From VFZP01 sp043730365 (GTDB taxonomy: Bacteria; Acidobacteriota; Terriglobia; Bryobacterales; Bryobacteraceae): DNA of 64,000 nucleotides. This document shows positions 58,530-64,000 of the stretch, in pieces. The first letter of the stretch is position 1. The number at the start of each line of letters is the position of its first letter. The position numbers and the translations under genes were made by a program. The stretch covers positions 1 through 64,000 of the forward strand of contig JAYTKJ010000868.1 of the NCBI GenBank assembly GCA_043730365.1. The letters run 5' to 3'. The notes below the pieces were generated by a model. That model was not told the origin of the DNA, did not search any database, and was given only the letters and a program-made list of their open reading frames with translations.

Positions 58530-59948
58530 TTGAAAATCGGCTTTGTCAGTTTGGGCTGTCCCAAAAATCTTGTGGACACCGAGGTCATGATGGGCCAACT
58601 CACGGCTCGGGGTCATGAACTCACGCCTCAACCGGAAGAGGCCGACGTCATTGTCGTCAACACCTGCAGCTTTATCGATCCCGCCAAGCAGGAATCGGTC
58701 GACACGATTATCGAGATGGGCAAGTTCAAACAGACCGGCAAGGCTCAGCGCCTCGTCGTGGCCGGTTGTCTGGTGGAACGCTATCGCGGCGATATCCGCC
58801 AGGATCTGCCGGAAGTGGACGCCATCGTTGGCACCAATGAAATTGAGCAGATTGTCGCTGCCTGCGAGGGCGGGGAATCGGGCAGCGCCTCTGCCGCGCC
58901 CTACCTCTATCACGACATGACGGCGCGCGTATTCACGACCCCGCGCCATTTCACCTATCTCAAGATCGCCGAGGGCTGCGATCATCCCTGCACCTTCTGC
59001 GTGATCCCGCAATATCGCGGGGCTTTTCGTAGCCGCCGCTTTGAGTCGGTGGTGGTGGAAGCCAATCGCATGCTCCAGATGGGCGTGCGCGAGATCAATC
59101 TCATCGGGCAGGACACCACCTGCTACGGTGAAGACTTCGGGCTCAAGGGTGGCCTGGCCACCTTGCTGGCCCGCCTCGCCCAGCTTGAGTCGCCGTCGCC
59201 CTATTGGATCCGCTTCCTCTACGCCTACCCGAACCGTATCACGCAAAAGCTGCTCGACACCATCGCCGAATACCCGGCCCTGGTCAAGTATCTCGACATG
59301 CCGCTCCAGCACGCCTCCGGGCCGGTGTTGAAGCGGATGAAGCGCGGTTCCAAAGGCGAACTGTTCCTCAAGATTCTCGAGCGCGTCCGCCGCACCATCC
59401 CCGGCGTCGCCATCCGGTCCAGCTTCATCGTCGGCTTTCCGGGCGAGACTCGCGAGGATTTCGACTATCTCTGTGACTTTGTCCGCGCAGCTAAGTTTGA
59501 TCGCCTCGGCGTCTTCACTTACTCCGATGAAGATACCAGTAAGAGCCACGCGCTCGATGCCAAAGTGGACGGCCGCACCATTCAAAACCGCAAGCGGAGT
59601 CTGATGGCCGTGCAGCGCAAGGTTTCCCGCGTCATGAACCGCGCCTTGGTGGGCCGTGAGTATCCGATCCTCGTCGAGGGCCCCTCGCGTGAAACGGATC
59701 TGCTCTGGGAAGGCCGCATCGAAACCCAGGCGCCCGACATTGACGGCGTTTGCTACATCAACGATGACGGCGGTCATCCGCTGCGCCCCGGTGAATTGCG
59801 CCGCGTGCGGATTACCGAAACGCATGACTATGATTTGGTGGGTGAAATCATCGACGTGCCAGAGTCCGGGTATCGCGAACTCGCCAAGCCGGCTTTCCCG
59901 ATTCTCTCCAGCCATACTTCGCTCGCGATTTCTCGCGGCGAGGTCTGA
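58530..59948 (+). CDS. rimO: Ribosomal protein S12 methylthiotransferase RimO
   Basis: The 472-residue protein has the MTTase N-domain (KIGFVSLGCPKNLVDTEVMM, VVNTCSFIDPAKQESVDT), the radical-SAM site CDHPCTFCVIPQYRG (about residues 149-163), IVGFPGETREDF and a C-terminal TRAM domain (about 385-450). It methylthiolates an Asp of ribosomal protein S12 with two Fe-S clusters. The start is a TTG at 58530, with AAGGA eight bases upstream; the frame is open further upstream, but this start removes the overlap with the acetyltransferase and gives the family's N-terminus. Confidence 0.94.
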   Translation: MKIGFVSLGCPKNLVDTEVMMGQLTARGHELTPQPEEADVIVVNTCSFIDPAKQESVDTIIEMGKFKQTGKAQRLVVAGCLVERYRGDIRQDLPEVDAIVGTNEIEQIVAACEGGESGSASAAPYLYHDMTARVFTTPRHFTYLKIAEGCDHPCTFCVIPQYRGAFRSRRFESVVVEANRMLQMGVREINLIGQDTTCYGEDFGLKGGLATLLARLAQLESPSPYWIRFLYAYPNRITQKLLDTIAEYPALVKYLDMPLQHASGPVLKRMKRGSKGELFLKILERVRRTIPGVAIRSSFIVGFPGETREDFDYLCDFVRAAKFDRLGVFTYSDEDTSKSHALDAKVDGRTIQNRKRSLMAVQRKVSRVMNRALVGREYPILVEGPSRETDLLWEGRIETQAPDIDGVCYINDDGGHPLRPGELRRVRITETHDYDLVGEIIDVPESGYRELAKPAFPILSSHTSLAISRGEV

Positions 59949-59956
59949 CCGGGCAC

Positions 59957-59962
59957 TACAAT
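59957..59962 (+). promoter_or_regulatory. -10 box before yacG
   Basis: TACAAT stands eight bases before ATG 59971, with no Shine-Dalgarno between. The -35 region is weak. It would allow a leaderless internal transcript of yacG-pgpA. Confidence 0.35.
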
Positions 59963-59970
59963 AATTTGCT

Positions 59971-60159
59971 ATGACCTGTCCTATCTGCAAGAAGCCCGTG
60001 CCACCCGAAGGAGAAGACAAGCCGTTCTGTGGTGAGCGCTGCCGCGTGATCGATCTGGGCAATTGGGCATCGGAGAAGTACGTCATCTCTGAGCCGATTC
60101 CCTATTCTGACGATTTCGAAATTCCCGAGCCGCCTTTGTCACCCGACGATCCGCTCTAG
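59971..60159 (+). CDS. yacG: Zinc-binding DNA gyrase inhibitor YacG
   Basis: The 62-residue protein has the YacG zinc knuckle: CPICKK near the start, then PFCGERCRVIDLGNWASEKY, giving C-x2-C-x15-C-x3-C. It inhibits gyrase in E. coli. The acidic tail (PYSDDFEIPEPPLSPDD) is in the expected position. Spacing is 22 bases from rimO and six to pgpA. Confidence 0.92.
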   Translation: MTCPICKKPVPPEGEDKPFCGERCRVIDLGNWASEKYVISEPIPYSDDFEIPEPPLSPDDPL

Positions 60160-60165
60160 GGTTCC

Positions 60166-60633
60166 ATGCTTGATCGAATGGCGTGGCTGATCGGCACCTG
60201 GTTCGGCTGCGGACTCGCGCCCATCGCCCCCGGCACCGCCGGCTCGGCTGGCGCGTTGCTGTGCGCTGTCGCCGCCGGATACTGGCTCGGTTGGTCTCGC
60301 GGTGAACTGATCGCCGCGTCCATCGCGATCATTCCTGTCTCGGTTTGGGCGGCTGATCGGCTGGCCCGCGTGATCGGCGCCAAGGACCCGGGCCGCGTCG
60401 TAGTCGATGAAGTAGCCGGCCAATGGCTCACTTTGTGGGGCGCCACCGTCTTCAATTTCAAGAGCCTCGCTCTCGCATTCTTGTTATTCCGCCTCTTCGA
60501 TATCTGGAAGCCCTTTCCGGCACGCCAACTTGAAGCGCTCCCCGGTGGCGCCGGGATCGTCGCCGATGATCTGGCGGCCGGTGTCTGGGCCGCGCTTGTG
60601 TTGTTCGCAGCCGGATGGTTCAATCTCTATTAG
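60166..60633 (+). CDS. pgpA: Phosphatidylglycerophosphatase A
   Basis: The 155-residue membrane protein has the PgpA motifs: GCGLAPIAPGTAGSAGALL near residue 15, GAKDPGRVVVDEVAGQW (about 68-84) and LFRLFDIWKPFPARQLEALP (about 105-124), followed by GGAGIVADDLAAG. It removes phosphate from phosphatidylglycerophosphate to make phosphatidylglycerol. It lies six bases after yacG. Confidence 0.94.
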   Translation: MLDRMAWLIGTWFGCGLAPIAPGTAGSAGALLCAVAAGYWLGWSRGELIAASIAIIPVSVWAADRLARVIGAKDPGRVVVDEVAGQWLTLWGATVFNFKSLALAFLLFRLFDIWKPFPARQLEALPGGAGIVADDLAAGVWAALVLFAAGWFNLY

Positions 60634-60648
60634 TAGGATGGTTGTTTA

Positions 60649-61671
60649 GTGCCCACCAAGAAACCTCAAATTACGCAAGTGCAGCCGCCCGCTGCGATTC
60701 CCGGCGGGGAGTTTCAGATCCGCGGCACCGGCCTCGCCGGTGTTGATCGGCCGCGAGTGCTGTTCGGCGAGACGCTCGCCCCCATTCTGGTTGGTTCCGA
60801 CACGCTGGTGATTGCGCGTGTGCCGGAAGGGGCTGCCATGGGGCCTATGGTGGTTGAGGCTGACCTGGAGCGCAGCTCGCCTTGGATGTGCGAAATCGGC
60901 TTACAGGTTGCCGACGCGCTCCATCCGGTGGCTAGCCCCGCTGTCGATTCCTTCGGCAACGTCTTCACCACCTTCTCCGGCACGCGCGGCCAGAAAACGC
61001 CCGTCTCGGTTTACCGCATCGATCCGAACATGAACCGGAAGCCGTTTCTGTCCGATCTGATGAACGCCTCGGCTTTGGCCTTTGATCGCGAGGGGCTGCT
61101 CTATGTCTCCTCGCGTTTCGACGGCGTTGTCTATCAGGTGACCACCAAGGGCGAAATGTCGGTCTACGTGGAAGGCATGGGGGTTGCCACCGGTCTCGCC
61201 TTTGATGCCGACGAGAACCTATACGTGGGTGATCGCGCCGGGACGATCTTCAAGATCAGCCGCACCCGCCAGATCTACGTGTTCGCCACCATTGAGCAAT
61301 CCATCGCCGCCTATCATTTAGCGTTTGGTCCAGACGGGTATCTCTACGTCACCGGTCCCACTACTTCCAGTTTCGATCATGTGCAGCGCATTTCCCCGGC
61401 TGGCGAGGTCGAGGTTTTCTTCCGCGGCATGGGCCGCCCGCAAGGCCTCGCCTTTGACACCGATGGCCGCCTGTATGTGGCTGGTTCTATCGCCGGGCGG
61501 CGCGGCATTGCGCGTATCGATTCAGCCGGCAGCGCTGAAATGTTCGTCTCTGGTCCCAACATCGTCGGCCTCGCCTTTGGACCGGGCGGCTTTCTCTACA
61601 TCACCACCACCGGCGCGCTCTATCGGCTGAGCTCAGGCGTGCGTGGGGCCGCGATGCCTAACCTGGCATGA
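60649..61671 (+). CDS. IPT/TIG domain plus SMP-30/NHL-like propeller protein, no signal peptide
   Basis: The 340-residue protein starts at GTG 60649 with AGGA about nine bases upstream. Residues 6-85 are an IPT/TIG beta-sandwich (QITQVQPPAAIPGGEFQIRG); residues 90-335 are a six-bladed propeller (LAFDREGLLYVSSRFDGVVY, LAFDADENLYVGDRAGTIFK, LAFDTDGRLYVAGS). Such proteins are usually exported, but no leader is visible here. It overlaps cinA in ATGA and follows pgpA by 15 bases. No enzyme function can be claimed. Confidence 0.8.
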   Translation: MPTKKPQITQVQPPAAIPGGEFQIRGTGLAGVDRPRVLFGETLAPILVGSDTLVIARVPEGAAMGPMVVEADLERSSPWMCEIGLQVADALHPVASPAVDSFGNVFTTFSGTRGQKTPVSVYRIDPNMNRKPFLSDLMNASALAFDREGLLYVSSRFDGVVYQVTTKGEMSVYVEGMGVATGLAFDADENLYVGDRAGTIFKISRTRQIYVFATIEQSIAAYHLAFGPDGYLYVTGPTTSSFDHVQRISPAGEVEVFFRGMGRPQGLAFDTDGRLYVAGSIAGRRGIARIDSAGSAEMFVSGPNIVGLAFGPGGFLYITTTGALYRLSSGVRGAAMPNLA

Positions 61672-62906
61672 ACTGCGAAATCATTGCCGTCGGCTCGGAG
61701 ATGTTGACGCCGCAGCGCGTCGACACCAATTCCTTGTGGCTTACCGATCAGCTCAATGCCCTGGGCGTCGAGGTGACAGCCAAGGCCATCGTGGGCGATG
61801 ACCGCGCGCGCCTCGCCGACGTCTTGCGCGGTTCGCTGAAGCGCGCCGGTATCGTGCTGTTGAGCGGCGGTCTCGGGCCCACCGAAGATGACATCACGCG
61901 TGATTCGGTGGCCGAAGTCCTCGGTCGCGGACAGCATCTCCGCCCCGAATTACTCGAAGCCATTGCCGAACGTTTCCGCCAGTTGCGCCGCAACATGGCC
62001 GAGAACAACAAACGTCAGGCGTTGCTCATCGAAGGCGCCGAAGCGTTGAACAACCCGCGCGGCACTGCCCCGGGTCAATGGCTGGTGACCGCCGACGGCT
62101 GCGTTATCGCTCTGCTCCCGGGACCTCCGCACGAACTCAAGGGCATGTTCACCGAGCAGATTCTGCCGCGCCTGCGTGCTCTGCTGCCGGTCCTGCACAT
62201 AGCGACGCGCCAGTTCCGCGTGGCTGGCATGGGTGAGTCTGACCTTGACCAGTTGATCGCGCCCGTCTACATGCAGTACCCCCAAGTGGCGACCACGGTG
62301 CTGGCCAAACCGGGCGACATCGAGATTCACTTGCGCGCCCGCATGCCTTCGCTCCCGGAAGCCGAAGCCGTGCTCGATGAACTCGTCCCCAAGATCGAGG
62401 CGCTGCTCGGTGACCGCATCTATTCCCGCGACGGCGCCACGCTGGAGACGTCCGTAGGGCGGCTGCTCAAGGCGCGCGGCGAAACCGTCAGCGTCGCCGA
62501 AAGCTGCACCGGCGGCCTCCTCGGTCAGCGCTTCACCTCTGCTCCTGGGAGCTCGGCTTACTTCGTCGGCGGCTTTCTCACTTACACCAACCAAATGAAG
62601 ACCGCGCTCCTCGGCGTGACCGAAGAGTTACTCGCCACCCACTCGGCGGTCAGCGAAGCCGTGGCCGCCGCCATGGCAAAAGCCGCCCGCGAGCGCACCG
62701 GTTCCACGTACGCCGTATCTGTGACTGGTTACGCTGGTCCCGAAGGCGGCACCGAAGCGGACCCCGTCGGCACCGTCTATCTGGGCTTGGCCGGTCCCAC
62801 CGGAGTGACGGTACGCCGCTTGCAAATGATTCCCGAGCGCGAACGCGTCCGCCAGATGGGAGCCACCGCGGCGCTAGACCTGCTCAGGAAACGTCTACTC
62901 GAATAA
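61668..62906 (+). CDS. cinA: CinA family nicotinamide mononucleotide deamidase / competence-damage protein
   Basis: The 412-residue protein has the N-terminal MoaB/MogA-like domain (EIIAVGSEMLTPQRVDTNSL, LSGGLGPTEDDITRD) and the C-terminal CinA domain (VSVAESCTGGLLGQRFTSAP, TYAVSVTGYAGPEGGTEADP, VGTVYLGLAG) of the NMN deamidase. It salvages nicotinamide mononucleotide for NAD. ATGA coupling to the propeller gene fixes the start. It is the last gene of the block that begins at 56006. Confidence 0.95.
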   Translation: MNCEIIAVGSEMLTPQRVDTNSLWLTDQLNALGVEVTAKAIVGDDRARLADVLRGSLKRAGIVLLSGGLGPTEDDITRDSVAEVLGRGQHLRPELLEAIAERFRQLRRNMAENNKRQALLIEGAEALNNPRGTAPGQWLVTADGCVIALLPGPPHELKGMFTEQILPRLRALLPVLHIATRQFRVAGMGESDLDQLIAPVYMQYPQVATTVLAKPGDIEIHLRARMPSLPEAEAVLDELVPKIEALLGDRIYSRDGATLETSVGRLLKARGETVSVAESCTGGLLGQRFTSAPGSSAYFVGGFLTYTNQMKTALLGVTEELLATHSAVSEAVAAAMAKAARERTGSTYAVSVTGYAGPEGGTEADPVGTVYLGLAGPTGVTVRRLQMIPERERVRQMGATAALDLLRKRLLE

Positions 62907-62921
62907 GATCCAACGACAGAT

Positions 62922-62941
62922 GCCGGGCTTTCGGGCCTGGC
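62922..62941 (+). terminator. Possible hairpin terminator after cinA
   Basis: GCCGGGC and GCCTGGC form a 6-of-7 paired stem with a six-base loop, 15 bases after the cinA stop. There is no T run after it, so termination is uncertain. Confidence 0.35.
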
Positions 62942-63046
62942 TTACCTGCTGCCTGCCACCCCACATCCCGGGCGCACCGAAACCCGTCGTTGTAGTTCCT
63001 GTGAGCGAGTCGCGCGCGGCTCGAGCAAAAAGTAACCCGCCCGATC

Positions 63047-63075
63047 TTCTCTGCGCCTTGGCGTCTTGGCGAGAG
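63047..63075. repeat. Intergenic CGCCTTGG/CGTCTTGG repeat element
   Basis: Two adjacent copies of an 8-base unit (CGCCTTGG, CGTCTTGG) are flanked by TCTG and CGAGAG in the gap between cinA and the cytochrome gene. On the other strand it reads GCCAAGACGCCAAGGCGCAG. The form resembles a dispersed intergenic repeat seen in many environmental genomes. The rest of the 62907-63094 gap shows no gene. Confidence 0.5.
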
Positions 63076-63094
63076 ATTTTCCAGGCGTAGCCTG

Positions 63095-63568
63095 TTACTG
63101 CCGCGCCTCGTGGCAATACGTGCAATCGGTACTCGCCTTATTCTGCCGATGGCACTCCATGCACGCCCCCATCGAGATATTCGTTTCCTTCCACAACGCC
63201 TCGCGCGTCGCCACCGGCCCGTGGCACCCCTCGCACTTGGCTCCGGTTTCCAGATGCACCTTGTGGCTGAAAAAAACATAGGCAGGGATCTGGTAAATCC
63301 GCACCCAGGGCGGCTCGGTCTTGTCCGCCGCATGCTTGGCGAGCTTCTGGATATGCGGCGAGTCCGTCTTCACCGACGTGTGACAGCCCATGCAAACCTT
63401 GACCTGCGGAATCCCCATCATCTCGCCCGGGTCCGGACTCGTATGGCAGTTCTTGCACTGCAGGCCCATCGCCAGATGTTGCTTGTGGCTATACGGCACC
63501 GGCTGCTTCGGCGGATCAGCCGCGAACAAGAACACGGCGGCCACGAGTAGTGGAACCAGGTTCTTCAA
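63095..63568 (-). CDS. Pentahaem c-type cytochrome
   Basis: The 157-residue protein has a signal peptide (LVPLLVAAVFLFAAD) and five CxxCH sites: CKNCH, CMGCH, CEGCH, CMECH and CTYCH. Extra His residues (YSHKQHLAMG, FFSHKVHLETG) are placed to serve as distal ligands, as in the cytochrome c3/c7 group. It is periplasmic and likely passes electrons between quinol-linked enzymes and soluble acceptors. Its ATG overlaps the stop of the GMC oxidoreductase gene by four bases, suggesting it accepts electrons from that enzyme (inference). Confidence 0.9.
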   Translation of the reverse strand: MKNLVPLLVAAVFLFAADPPKQPVPYSHKQHLAMGLQCKNCHTSPDPGEMMGIPQVKVCMGCHTSVKTDSPHIQKLAKHAADKTEPPWVRIYQIPAYVFFSHKVHLETGAKCEGCHGPVATREALWKETNISMGACMECHRQNKASTDCTYCHEARQ

Positions 63569-64000
63569 AGCGCGCCCTTCTTCATCTGATCGGCTAGATA
63601 CTCGGACGCCCGCATCGAAAGCGCCATCAGCGTTAACGTCGGATTCTGCGCGCCGCCACTGACGAACGCGCTGCCGTCTACCACAAACAAGTTCCTCACA
63701 TCGTGACTCTGGTTATAGCCGTTGAGCACGCTCTTCTTCGGATCCGTCCCCATCCGGCATGTGCCGAGCTCATGAATGCTCTCACCCGGCGGGACCATCT
63801 GCGAGTGCTTGGCGATCACCTCAAAGCCCGCACCCTTGCACATGGTCTCGCCCATCTCCATCGCATCCTTGGCCATCGCGTGCTCGTTGTCGCCGTACTT
63901 CTGCGAAATATGGAGAGCGGGAATTCCCCAGGCGTCTTTCACGTTCTTATCGATGGCCACGTGGTTCTCATGGCGTGGCAGCACTTCACCCATCGTGGTC
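63565..64000 (-). CDS. GMC-family FAD oxidoreductase, C-terminal part (runs off the window)
   Basis: At least 145 residues of the C-terminal end are present and the frame stays open to base 64000. The GMC C-terminal domain is clear: IHELGTCRMGTDPKKSVLNG, then NLFVVDGSAFVSGGAQNPTL and ALSMRASEYLADQ. The His in HELGTC and the Asn in AQNPTLT are the usual active-site pair. These enzymes oxidise sugars or alcohols; many periplasmic members pass electrons to a c-type cytochrome, and one follows here in ATGA overlap. FAD-binding residues lie outside the window. Confidence 0.88.
   Translation of the reverse strand, partial: TTMGEVLPRHENHVAIDKNVKDAWGIPALHISQKYGDNEHAMAKDAMEMGETMCKGAGFEVIAKHSQMVPPGESIHELGTCRMGTDPKKSVLNGYNQSHDVRNLFVVDGSAFVSGGAQNPTLTLMALSMRASEYLADQMKKGAL

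Noticed and set aside
58347..60086. 579-residue open frame on the minus strand
   Set aside because: It lies opposite rimO in full, has no recognisable motif, and rimO is certain. GC-rich DNA gives such long antisense frames.
62895..63125. 76-residue open frame on the minus strand
   Set aside because: It runs over the intergenic repeat and gives the artefactual QDAKAQR pattern; no start signal.
1..64000. tRNA, rRNA, riboswitch, insertion sequence, prophage
   Set aside because: I found no cloverleaf, conserved rRNA stretch, riboswitch core, transposase with terminal repeats or phage gene. The Rpn-like gene is transposase-related only by distant family.

Overview
The window is GC-rich, gene-dense bacterial chromosome that most resembles an acidobacterium of the Bryobacterales/Solibacteraceae type. 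The indicators are an ADOP-type duplicated permease beside a PadR regulator, a C-terminal domain of the Solibacter type (TIGR03437) on a secreted beta-propeller protein, Oar-like TonB-dependent receptors, several secreted DUF1549/DUF1553, DUF1592-group, DUF1501 and DUF1552 proteins, and many c-type haem proteins. The futalosine menaquinone genes mqnA and mqnC fit the respiratory theme. This placement rests on recognising families and not on a database search. I see no rRNA, tRNA, CRISPR array, insertion sequence or prophage.

Layout. 1-1428: the end of a two-lobed esterase. 7016-1430 (minus): a TolC/adaptor/RND efflux operon. 7077-15985 (plus): a collinear block of an octahaem cytochrome, a TonB-dependent receptor, a DUF1592-group cytochrome, a DUF1552 protein and an ankyrin protein. 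19878-15982 (minus): an Oar-like receptor followed by a sialidase-like protein broken by a frameshift. 21679-19944 (minus): a matrixin-type protease and a small Cys/His-rich exported protein. 21854-27798 (plus): DUF1549/1553, DUF1501 and a large Ig/propeller protein. 30387-27795 (minus): helicase hrpB and a short coiled-coil protein. 30417-35052 (plus): a second DUF1549/1553-DUF1501 pair ending in an RraA-like aldolase. 35641-35049 (minus): remains of a BrnT/BrnA toxin-antitoxin pair. 36620-35673 (minus): a DUF1080 protein. 36700-39764: padR and a frameshifted ADOP permease. 40164-44381: two enolase-superfamily genes, an ECF sigma factor and its probable anti-sigma partner. 45583-44378 (minus): a haem-linked copper monooxygenase-like protein. 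45625-48475: methyltransferase, yraN, a membrane protein and a Gfo/Idh/MocA oxidoreductase. 49494-48472 (minus): an Rpn-like nuclease. 51400-49530 (minus): mqnA-mqnC. 51495-54605: an NHL-repeat protein. 55965-54607 (minus): a membrane protein and a YgfZ-like protein. 56006-62906: an eight-gene mainly housekeeping run that includes rimO, yacG, pgpA and cinA. 64000-63095 (minus): a GMC oxidoreductase and a pentahaem cytochrome.

How the genes work together. The dominant theme is uptake and oxidation of organic polymers or sugars outside the cytoplasm. Receptors, secreted haem proteins, Tat-exported alkaline-phosphatase-fold proteins, esterases, a DUF1080 hydrolase, sugar-acid dehydratase and Gfo/Idh/MocA proteins are all compatible with feeding electrons to a menaquinone chain. 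This functional link is inference from co-location.

Two points deserve attention. Three separate genes (sialidase-like, BrnT, ADOP) each return to full family length if one base is added, and BrnA carries an in-frame TAG, so either this locus is decaying or the sequence contains indel errors. Several genes have a strong -10 hexamer only 8-13 bases before the start codon and no Shine-Dalgarno, which suggests leaderless transcription.
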